Shown here piece after piece: positions 1-10,100 of a stretch of 45,386 nt of DNA (positions are counted from its first letter, which is position 1; the number at the start of each line of letters is the position of its first letter). A program made the position numbers and the translations under genes. This DNA comes from Nemertoderma westbladi (taxonomy: Eukaryota > Xenacoelomorpha > Nemertodermatida > Nemertodermatidae), in NCBI GenBank assembly GCA_032718475.1, contig JAUCBJ010003836.1, positions 1-45,386 of the forward strand. The letters are read 5' to 3'. The notes beneath the pieces are model-generated. The model made no database searches. It was not told the DNA's origin and saw nothing but the letters and a program-made list of their open reading frames with translations.

Positions 1-44
1 ACCAGTTATAAATTTTGGATTTCCCAAATTTGTTTTGCCTTTAG

Positions 45-931
45 TGGGTAATAATGTGAAACATGGGGAAGATGTCACTATAAGTTGTCCCCATACTGGA
101 GAACTGGCGTCAATTTCTTGGACATTTCAAGGCGATGGGGCAGGTCCTATTGAAATACCAAATGTTGGTAAATATTCATTGGTCACTAATAACATAATAA
201 TTAAATCAGTTACAGAAAATGATAGTGGAATATATACTTGTAGATTGAATAATAATTTTGGACATGATACAGGCTATGTAACACTTTACGTTACAAATGA
301 CATATTACCTACCATTTTGAATTCTGTAGCGCAAAAAAAATCTTCACCAACCACATTTACGTTGGCGTGGCAGCCAGCTACAGTACCCAATGGAGTGCCG
401 CCTGTGATCGGATATCGAGTTAAATGCGCCACTATCAGCATGAACTATTGGATTACTTGTGGAGAAACTGGGGATACCAAATTTACAGAACTGGAAGTAA
501 CCCAATACGGAGATAATCACTTCGAGGCCAGTACGACATACAAATTTGCGGTAGTAACTCTTAATGCCAAAGGCAGCAGTGAACTGAGTAATATCATTGA
601 AATAACAACCAACGATCAACTGGAAGTCGCAATTGAACGCCATAAGAAGGCATTCGATAATGTGCCAAACAGTGGAGCCGCATCAAACACAGACAATTCT
701 TGTCATAAAATTTTATCCATTTGTTCAACAATGTTCTATATAATAGTGACTCTGTGCTCGATCAGTCTCGTATTGCTAGGTCTCATTATTGGTCTAGTTG
801 CCTGGCAACTAGAGCGAAAGAGAAGTCGCGAGATAGAAAATAAGAACAGAGAGAGCCATTTCCATTCGGTATACAGCGTTCCAGAACCTCCACCAATTAA
901 ACATGATAATATATATGATTGGCAGGTATGA
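45..931 (+). CDS. Terminal coding exon of an Ig + FN3 single-pass membrane protein (5' partial)
   Basis: The exon begins after a pyrimidine-rich acceptor (TTTTGCCTTTAG, ending at 44) and continues a codon from an upstream exon outside the window. An Ig domain comes first, with Cys at 86-88, a Trp about 11 residues later, and the DSGIYTC motif near 221-241. A fibronectin type III domain follows (about 305-610; WQP and YKFAVV strands). After a linker there is a hydrophobic segment at about 734-811 (FYIIVTLCSISLVLLGLIIG), then a basic stop-transfer stretch (ERKRSR) and a short cytosolic tail with a PEPPP motif and several Tyr. This suggests a cell-surface adhesion or recognition receptor; the ligand is unknown. 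The stop is TGA at 929-931. CAG|GTATGA at 924-932 also resembles a donor, so the tail could splice onward. Family is secure; no specific gene is recognised. Confidence 0.85.
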
Positions 932-1932
932 CTGTCTCTCAATCACTACACTCTAAAGTTTATACGGAAACCAAATATTGGAGACGGTAAAGTGTTTCAG
1001 GTCAGTGAAATGATTCGGTGATGCTATCTATATTCGCTACATTAGATATTAATAATGACTCAATTGTATCTAACCCATCGGCGTAAGTCACTTTATAAAC
1101 TGTAATAGTTGAATTGAATTTGAAATGAATATCACGTTTTTTATGAGTTCCATGCGTCCAAATGAACATGTCTTACTAAGTAGTCGGCGAAATTAAAGCA
1201 AAACATTTTACTTTAGTATTTTAGTATACTTACCGCACACATAACTATATTTTTTTACTTGGATTTCACGGCATTAAAGCTGATGCATTATTGGTGATGG
1301 TGTAATTACTATGGTCTACACTTCGACAATCCAGAAGAAAAAGTAGTCCTACAGTGTATGCCTACATCTCTGCGCCTACTCTGAAGGCATAGAGTGCTAC
1401 ATTGTATATCTGAAAACAGCGCAATGTCATTCAAGTATGTATGTAGGCGATCTATTGTGTATGTTAAATATGCAATATGTATGTATATGTATGCCAACAT
1501 TATATATCTGTAACTTTCCAGGCATACCTTATAAATGTGAGCATACATTGTATGTATGTAGGCATAAAATGAATATGTGAGGCATACATTGTATAATAAG
1601 TAAGCATACAATGAATGTATTTAGGCATACATATACATATATACGTATATAATACGATGAATATATTACGTGGGTGTAGCCTATTACTGCTGCTTTGTTA
1701 CTTGTTACATATTTTTCTATAATATTGCATTTTGTATAACAATTTATAATAAAATGTACAGCTAAAAAGTTATAAGTATAATCAATTTAGTATTCCTTAA
1801 TAAATGTTCAGATCAATAGTTTCTATACCTGATTTCAATTAATGATTTATTAGGACTCAAAAATTATTGAAATTTTAGGTAGAAAATGTAAAAATCTGTG
1901 TTATTTAATTTTGACAATATATAATAACTATT
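932..1932. other. Gene-free stretch with degenerate short repeats
   Basis: No convincing coding sequence on either strand. An ATTAAA at about 1192 could be a weak polyadenylation signal for the Ig/FN3 gene. From about 1370 to 1640 the sequence is a degenerate low-complexity repeat built on GGCATACATTGTATGTATGT. Small open frames here are only by-products of that composition. Confidence 0.55.
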
Positions 1933-1933
1933 T

Positions 1934-2068
1934 ACATACTTGTGTGTAAACTAGCACTTTACAGTGTGATGATCCGAGTGGCTTTGTTACACGAACGAAC
2001 GTTAGTGAGTGAGTGAAAATAAAGCCGCGAGGATCAGAACACTGTAAAGTACTTTGCAACAAGTATGT
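1934..2068. mobile_element. Small hairpin element (MITE-like)
   Basis: The ends are inverted copies (ACATACTTGT at 1934, ACAAGTATGT ending at 2068). The similarity continues inward: CTTTACAGTGTGATGATCC on the left against GGATCAGAACACTGTAAAG on the right. No coding capacity. A related, more diverged copy lies at 3385-3499. Confidence 0.65.
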
Positions 2069-2344
2069 ATGTAGTTGTATTCCAAAATTTAAACATAACG
2101 AAATGATTGTATATATATTATAAGTGATAGAAACTGCACAAATTAAATTAGTTGCTGTATAAATAAATGTAAAAGTGACATAAATTATGTTATAAATGAG
2201 GTAGCTTATATTTATGGTGGCGTTTGGAGCCATGTTATAATAATATAGCTACAGTAGGCCCTATACTATAGTTATTAATAGCTATACCCTGCCTACCGGT
2301 AGGTATAGCAGTTGGTCTATCTGGCTGTCATCCAAATTTCCACC

Positions 2345-2434
2345 TATTGTTTACGTGGTATCCAATGACGGCGTTAAGTTATGTCCCCTTAGTGGGCATT
2401 ACTTAACGTCGTCATGCGTCGTCACGTAAACAAT
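2345..2434. repeat. 90-bp inverted repeat
   Basis: ATTGTTTACGTGG...GGCGTTAAGT on the left mirrors ACTTAACGTC...CACGTAAACAAT on the right, with a short loop around CCCCTTAGTGGG. It would fold into a long hairpin. It is MITE-like; no target duplication was resolved. Confidence 0.6.
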
Positions 2435-3384
2435 AACACCAAATACAATACTAAATGTACAGGCCAATACAATGCTGTAATGTCCTCTAAAGTTGTAAAG
2501 TGCTAAATAACAACTCGCTGTTAATACTAACGGCGTTGAGTAATGTTACAATTTTGGAATAAAAATTACAATTTTCCAACCGTTAATGCATTTAAATTAT
2601 GTGAATCATCTTATTGGTTAATGGATACTTGTAAACAAATTTTACACCGAATATAAATAATTATTTATTTATAATATTTATTTATTTATAATATATATTT
2701 ATAGTTCCAATGAAATACACGCATTCATTTCATTAACTTAATTAAAGGCAATTGTCATAATTTTCGTATTCTAACCAAGAAGACTATCTTTCTCAGTGTT
2801 TTACTGTAAACTGTATTGTTTTATAATTTTTTGTGGGGGTGAGGTTGTGGTTGGAAGTCTGGCGATAATAATACAATTATGATATAGTGTATCATCGCAG
2901 TAAAGAGCGATAGCAGCCAGAGACAGCCGAATGACACACATATATAAAATTTGATGTTTGAAGAAAGTAAGAAAGTACATCACTAAATGAGTTAGAGATT
3001 AAGCAATAATTGATAGAAAAGACTCTCTGATAATAAGCTAACTAATAACTAACTATCTAATTATAGACGTATTGGAAGTAGAGTCAATAAATTACTTAAC
3101 AGAATTATTATTATACACCATGTCGTCCTTGAAGATAGTGTCGTAATTCAGTGACGCCCCCCCCCCCCCCCCTCCTCAAAAAAAAAAATTATACAAATCT
3201 CAATGAGATTCAATGATGCACGAAATTTGAAACGGAAAGAATTTCACCTAACCCCACCTTACTAGGTGAGCCAGAAATTTCATTTTTGCTGTTTTTTTCT
3301 TTTTTAGCTACAAGTGTTTGAAAAAATTATTTCCAGCTACTATTGCACCAGTCGTACTGCATTTATTATTCGATCGCATAGTTT

Positions 3385-3499
3385 ACATAGTTCTGTGAAA
3401 GTACCGCTTTGCAGTGTGATGAGGAGGCCGCGTAAATTATCACACGAATGAAGGTAATGCATTATAATACTGCGAAATACGTCGCAACTTTCTATGTTG
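3385..3499. mobile_element. Diverged copy of the 1934-2068 hairpin MITE
   Basis: ACATAGTTCTGTGAAAGTAC and CTTTGCAGTGTGATGA resemble the left half of the 1934 element. The right side ends in an imperfect inverted copy (ACTGCGAAATACGTCGCAAC, then TTTCTATGT). Confidence 0.4.
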
Positions 3500-3509
3500 G
3501 TTTATTCTA

Positions 3510-3820
3510 AACTGACAACAACTACAACTACAATCGGCCTGCTGCATTGAAACTGCACATTGAGATGCCATTGCCGGCTTATCAACAAAGTTGCACCGCC
3601 ACAACTCCCTATCACCCATGACTTTCGCGAGATATCCGCATCTTCAAGGCCAGTGTCCTTTAGGAGGCGTCTCACGAAAGTCATGGGCTGTCCACCATGC
3701 TTATTCACTCCATGAGGCTGCCAAAGCACAAGATTATGTACTGGCTGGTCCTCATGGCGAAAGCAATGTCCTGCAAAGCGGAGGCAATTTTGTTCTAGTG
3801 TCAAGCTTGGGGGAACCAAT
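3510..3820 (-). pseudogene. C-terminal remnant of an RTE-like LINE
   Basis: Minus-strand translation contains LRFAGHCFRHEDQPVHNLVL, WQPHGVNKHGGQPMTF and an LKDTGL block. This is the conserved extreme C-terminus seen in the plus-strand LINE at 42.0-45.0 kb (LRFSGHCWRSKDE, LLLWQPTHGKRSRGRP). No reverse transcriptase domain is present, so it is a dead tail. Confidence 0.7.
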
Positions 3821-4124
3821 GAGACACCTCCAATGTTATATAGTGTCTGGTTGATGGTAATGGTTGAATTGGTCTATTGATGAGCCAAACTGCACATGCA
3901 GCTTTGGACACAATAGACCAAATCTCCAACCGCATCCCCGTTGCCGACTTCTCAAGTTCTGGTAGAAATCTCTGGATGGCACTTTCACAAGAATGCTGCG
4001 CCGGGTTCAAGTACAATGCACACATCTCCAACCAGACTCTAAGCAAACTTGGAGGCTGTTTCATTTGAAAGCAACCGCCTCCCCATTTGTATAAAATTGC
4101 TTTCGCCGTGAGCACCAGCTAGTG

Positions 4125-4320
4125 CATAATCTTGTGCTTTTGGCAGCCTCATGGAGTGAATAAGCATGGTGGACAGCCCATGATATTCTTGAGACACATC
4201 GTAAAGGACACTGGCCTTGAAGATGCGGATGATCTATCAAATGTCATGGGTGATAGGGAGTTGTGGCGGCGCAACTTTGTCGACAAGCCGACACAAGCAT
4301 TCTTAATATATATGTAATAT
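4125..4320 (+). pseudogene. Second RTE-like LINE tail, inverted relative to the first
   Basis: Plus-strand translation has WQPHGVNKHGGQPMIFLRHI, VKDTGLEDAD and GDRELWRRNFVDKP, the same C-terminal block as 3510-3820 but on the other strand. The two tails share long stretches of nucleotide identity. They are therefore two arms of an inverted duplication. Confidence 0.7.
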
Positions 4321-5085
4321 ATATATTGTAAGCTGCAATGCAGCATACCGATAGTAGTAGCATTATTATATAGGCATTGCGTTGTTGCCCAAGCTACTTA
4401 TGAAATAAACAACATGTTCCAGAATATGGTATTTATTAAATAGAATATTGGCCTGCAGCGGAAGCAAATACATGCAACATTCGAATACATATTTGGAATC
4501 TTTAGCACGGCCAGCTTTCCATTGCTGCCAACAAATCAATATAAGATTGAAGAATAACTGGTGTGTAACTGGTGCAATACCGTTGGAGACACTTTTTTCA
4601 AACACATGTAGCTAAAAAATGAAAGCAAAAATAAAAATTATGGCTCAACCGGTGAGGAGGAGGGGGGTGAAACTCTCTATGTTTCAAATTGCATGAAATT
4701 TCATTAAGATTTGTGTAGAAAAATTGGGGGGGGGGGGGGGGGGGGGGGGTGTGTTCATGTCACTGAATTACGACACTATATTACTATATTACAGGACTTA
4801 AACATGGTGTATTTGTGATTAATGACAACAGGTCTAGGGGCTTTGTTCTAAAACAAAAATGATTCAAAACTTAATGAGAATGCGCTTTGATTATTATTGT
4901 GACCGGTCGGTCTGCTGTTGTCGTAATGTTTGGCTCGATTTATATTAATCGATTTGAAACTTTTCTTGAAAAAAATGTCTTAGGTACGGGGTCACCAATT
5001 CAATAACAATTTAAGTAACATATTATTTTATTTATTTTATTATATTTTATAATAACAAGAAAGGCATTTCCTAAAGGTAATGCAA

Positions 5086-6307
5086 CCACGAAGCTAAGGA
5101 AAATTAAACACTCTTTGACTCATCAGTTCATTGATTTACCGAGTTAAAAGAACTCCCGGTATTGCCAAGGTAACTGGACTTTTCTAGAAATGCTGAGTTT
5201 TACATTAAGATCTAGTTTGTGGTTCCAGGTGACACATCGACTTCAAGGAAGCTTCATTGAGTAGTTTATGTGCAAAATTAATTATTAATTTGTTAAAAAG
5301 TCTGTTTGCAGTGGTTGTCAAGGTAACTGGCAAATAGAACAACGTAGATTGGATGCAGAATAAGTGATATTATGGTGGTAGGGGTTGGTCCCAAGTCATA
5401 ATGCCTTTAACTTGTGTTTCTAATTATAATTTTTTAAATTATAACATCTGTTTAGCCTGGTTACCAAGGTAACTGGATTTTCTAATTAACCACAATTGGC
5501 TCCTCTAAGGACCTTCCTGATAGTTGAGTTGGGAAACCCAATATTTATATCTAATACAGTTTTCCTACAAACAAGAGTTAAAAATATAGACTTGAATGAT
5601 ATAGACTTTAATAAACTCCAGTCACCATGGTAACGAGATATTTCTGGAATGTTTTGAGTTTTACTAAAAGTTCCAACTAGTGGACCAGATAACACATTCC
5701 CAGTTTCGTAAAATTTTTTTGCGAACTCTATGTCCAAATGAGTTATTTTTGTATAAAAACATATGTTTTAGGCAGTTGTCATGGTAACTACAAAATAGAA
5801 CAATCAAATTCGGACGCAGAATAAGTTATATAGTGGGGGTAGGGATTGGTCCCAAGTCATCACACCTTAACCTTAGGCTTCAATTTAACATTTTAAAAAT
5901 TTTAACATCTGTTTAGCCCGGTTGCCAAGGTAACTGGATTTTCTATTTAACCTCAATCGGCTCTGCTATGGACCTTATAGTTGTGTTGAGAAATCCCAAG
6001 TATATATCTATTATAGTTTTTCTACAAATAGAGTTATAAATATTGACTTGAAATACATAGACTTTTTTATAAGTCCGTTGCCATGGAAACCAGATTTTTC
6101 CTGGATATGAGATCCAGCCCAAAAGATGCGCCTCGACGTGTAGTACATACATGCAAAATTTCAGGGTTCTTTTAAAGGCTAGTTTTTTCCGGAATCAAAA
6201 AAAAACAAATCTGCTCCATACAAGTAAAATAGCCCACTATGAATACACCATCTCAGCTAAGGAAAATCTTTCTTAGCGAAAGTAGTTGATTTTCCTTAGC
6301 TTCGTGG
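5086..6307. mobile_element. 1.2-kb TIR element with an internal direct repeat of about 465 bp
   Basis: CCACGAAGCTAAGGAAAAT at 5086 is exactly inverted at 6289-6307. Inside, a block starting near GTTGTCAAGGTAACTGG (5306) recurs near 5772, each copy including GGTTGGTCCCAAGTCAT and a later TAACATCTGTTTAGCC. The motif GG(T/A)AAC(T/G)GG recurs six or more times. Open frames here lack family motifs. It looks like a non-autonomous DNA transposon. Confidence 0.6.
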
Positions 6308-6941
6308 ATTAATTTTATACCGAATTAAAAATAGGCATATTAAAAACTTCTACATCGTTTGACATATTAGGTGTAAGGGTATGTGATTTAATTTCGTATT
6401 TCCCACTGATTTTATTGAACATTTTTGGTAATAAATTACATAACTGTACACAGTGCAAATAATATGACAGATTATTTACAATTTATAGTTGCCATTGTGA
6501 TGGCACAGCAGACTATTTATTATTAAAAAGTACAACTACCGTCAGTATAAAATGGGTGGTCGGGAAGAGGTTGTATGGTTTATGAGAATGACAAATTAGA
6601 AATTTTATGAAGGAAAGTGGAAGTTCTAAAGATAAAAGTTTAGGAAAATAATTTCTAAAACTCTCCCAACTACATTCTAGACGAAGCTTTCTATATCAAC
6701 TAATATTAATTCACCATTATTAATAAAAACTCACCAAAAACCCTCGATATGAAATTAGAATCAGTTTAATAGAAAAAAAGTAATAATTTATAAAACGTCA
6801 TGAAACTAATAATATTATTTTTTATTAATATAATTAAATAAGGCCGAACTTATTAGACAGTTTATTGTTAATTTGTTTGATTAAGAAGTAAAATATTTAT
6901 AAATGATTAATCGTAACATTCTAGAACACTTAGACACTCAC
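6308..6941. other. AT-rich sequence, nothing recognised
   Basis: No exon, repeat array or inverted structure that I can support. If PIEZO continues to the left, this is the start of the intron after exon 6942-7172. Confidence 0.4.
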
Positions 6942-7172
6942 CTCTCGAGGTAGTTGTGTAGGAACTGGTACCGCTAGTAACACTGCGACTGCTGGTTTCT
7001 GCAGCGGCACTGTGTTTGCGGATATCCTTGAGGGAAACCTCCTCTCTCCAGGACGTCGGCTCCTCCATGCGGATGTTTACCGGTAGACTGTGTAGCGACC
7101 CCCGGTCCAAGTCGGTATCCTTGGCAACGAACGACGACGGACAGCTGTGGAAACCACCCGCAACGTCACTCT
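6942..7172 (-). CDS. PIEZO: PIEZO exon K (231 nt): disordered Ser/Thr-rich linker
   Basis: Acceptor TTTGTAG|AGAGTGACG, donor CGAGAG|GTGAGTG. The frame continues from exon 8731-8763 (G + AG = Glu): ESDVAGGFHSCPSSFVAKD, later MEEPTSWREEVSLKDIRKH and SRSVTSGTSSYTTTSR. It is hydrophilic with no transmembrane segment, consistent with the poorly conserved cytosolic loop after the beam. Starts and ends in phase 1, so skipping it would not shift the frame. No following PIEZO exon is visible to the left. Confidence 0.85.
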
Positions 7173-10100
7173 CTACAAATACGCCAATGAAATAGTTTGA
7201 AATTTATATGTAGATTTACCTCTATTTCAAATTATCAGCAAATTAACCTTGACGATAAATATAGATAAATTTCTTTGAGCGTAACTCCAGTTATTAATCA
7301 TAGCGTCAAGATATAATACGGAATACCAGGGGTCACTGAACATTAGCAGCAGAAAAAATCGTCAAATTTCTTACAATTAAATAATACCTTTTTCGTTTCA
7401 GACAGCGGATATGATTAGTAAAGTACATAGACCAATATACTTAATGACTAACGCTATATGGCCTGGTATTCGTACCCCTAAGCTAATTATACTACATGGC
7501 TCGCCCCACACACTCTGACAAAGCATCTCATCTGACCACACCATTATAATGGATGGGCATAAAATTAATTATGTTTCTGACAAATGTAGCCAAAGACACC
7601 AGCCAAACAGTCTCGATGGGAAGCTAAGCGTGTACACATATTGATCAATACAACGGCAAGATTTACAGATTTACATTAATTTTGACTGAATGGAGAAAAC
7701 GAGAAATAATTTTGATCACGCGAAGTACCAAAATGGGGATCATTTGGGGTGGCAATCACACTCCCCCCCCCCCCCCCCCCATCCCCATCCCACCCTCACC
7801 CCATGGATATCGTCATGGATATAATAACTCATAACTTATCTACTAAATAAGTAAACCTAATAAAATAAGTTTGTTTCTATTTCTACATAGGGAAATGAAA
7901 TCATAGACAAAGAGAATCAGAAACAAGAATCTTTAGAATATTCTCGTGTAACATGATCCTTAACATAGATTTAACTCATTATAAGACTACTTATGCTTTA
8001 CAAGACTACTTATGCTTTATAAGACTATTTAAGTGCTACTGATTGAAATAAAGCTGGATCTATTAATATAAGAAATACTATTTAATATTAAAGAACGTCA
8101 AGTAAAAAACTTGGGGTCGGTACGCAAAGAGCGAACTATGTAAACAACTAAAATTCACCGAGAACGCAATCAGTGATCAGCTGATGGCAACCAAGATTAT
8201 CGACAGATTTCGCCCCACAACTGCAGGCCTTCTCTGTTAATAAACAGTTATTTACATAGTATAGCCGTGCATACCTACCGGTAAGTATTTACACTTGTGT
8301 CTGAATGAATATGAAATACAATTATTTTTCAACTATAAAGAACTAAGTAATTCCGAACCAGTACCGGTACCTGTTACCAATAATTCTTCTTTAATTTCCT
8401 TAATCATTGCACGGGATAACTGAATCTCTGAAGGTAGAAATGACGTAATATATTAAATTAATTGATCTCTACATAAATATTTAATGAATCCAGCGCTGCG
8501 CTTTAAATTAGAACATAAGAAATATTAACAATTACTAATTATTATATTATACGCCCAACATTATGCGTGTTTATCAAGGAGTGGAAACAGTTGGTAGATT
8601 ATGCCCATAACTTCCCGGGTATTTTTTAAATTATGTGGGAAAAAAGTATAATTTCATAAATAAACATTTGTGTGATAAACATCTCATCAGCAATAAATAA
8701 ACATCATAATAAAAAGTAATGTATTCTTACCTTTATCGGATTCGTAAGCTGGAGGTTCATCACCTGCAATACAAATAGACAAATAGACGTTGTACTTTTG
8801 AGAAAATTAACTAAAATACTAACAAAAATAGTAAAAATATTTTAAATACAATGATGGTTAACCAAAACAATTACATCTTCACGCAACGACGTGCAGAATA
8901 TGTATGACCAAAATTAACATGAGTTGAACAAATCAAACTTCAACAAAATATAATAAAATTATAAAATAATAAAATTAAATATTCATATTTCAATACATTA
9001 AAATATATCTCTGTAGTTATAGTAGGCCTGCTATGCCTATAGTCTATACACTATGGGTATATAATTTGAGCTACAATACTATTTACCTGGTACACTCCCC
9101 CCCTCGTCAGCATAAGCTACAACTGTATGGGCTTGAGGTCCACGCTGGTCAGCGCCATTCTCCGATTCGTCTTCCTCGTCGGTATCAAAATACAGAAAAT
9201 CTACAAAATAAAATAAACAAACGTCTCAAAATCTCCATATCTCAAAATTAATGAACATAATAGCAATAATTATCACATCTAACTCATAAAATCAAATTAA
9301 GACAATCCGATTGCTGATATATTTACTTAACCTACCATCCAGCTGGTGTGTTATAAAGTTACCAGGCAACTGTTAATATAAATAAATAACAGTGGTAAAT
9401 ATAAAAACAAATACGGCAGGTCTATTTTAGGGCCAACTTCTTACAACCTGCCATATTAATAATTAATTACAATTAATTAATTGCATATTAATGACGCAAC
9501 TAATATAAACTACATTATTTCACTACCTGATTAAATATATGGGCGCAGAAATGAAGTATGGTTAGTTTTTCACCTCTTCCCTCGAGACTGACAGGACGCA
9601 AATCGAATTAATATCTCTCCTCAATGTTCAATTATCAATTTATGGGGAAAAAAATAGGTTACAGTGCAGTGGCACGTTATTCTAATCAAAACAATAAACC
9701 GTTACAGTGCAGTGGCACGTTATTCTAATCAAAACAATAAACCAAAATGAATAGAACATGCTACAGTGGTTACGGCGCGTTTCGGGAACTGTCACGTTTA
9801 GGCAACTCAAATTCACGTTTCGGCAACTGAACAATTACGTTTCACCAACTGCTATAGTTGTGTTTCGGCAACTCGTAGTTGCATTTCGGCAACTCGTAGT
9901 TGCATTTCGCCGAACTGAAGTCGCGTTTCGGAAACCTAGGTCACAAACCCTCGTATGTAATGTAACTGTGACTACATTCATTATGTAAGTAAATGATAAA
10001 TGATGACAAGTTTAAAGTTAGTTATAGTTATTGACGGCAGAGTTGTTAATTGGTCATTTATATGTGTACATTGCCGGTTTGCACATATGGCAGTGATAAA

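Larger units (their letters stand above)
3113..4811. mobile_element. 1.7-kb element with long imperfect terminal inverted repeats
   Basis: TACACCATGT (3113) and TAGTGTCGTAATTCAGTGAC (3138) are mirrored by GTCACTGAATTACGACACTA and ACATGGTGTA ending at 4811. Inside each end, in opposite orientation, follow a homopolymer (C-run about 3156-3172, G-run about 4727-4750), an ATG(A)AATTTC stretch and a TTTTTAGCTACA motif. The centre holds two LINE tails in opposite orientation. A terminal fragment of the same family lies at 30920-31060, and part of it recurs at 45100-45386. Confidence 0.6.

Noticed and set aside
5486-6152. Minus-strand frames of 69-83 codons as PIEZO or novel genes
   Set aside because: They lie in a TIR element with a duplicated block of about 465 bp, and the translations show no family motifs or splice sites in phase with PIEZO.
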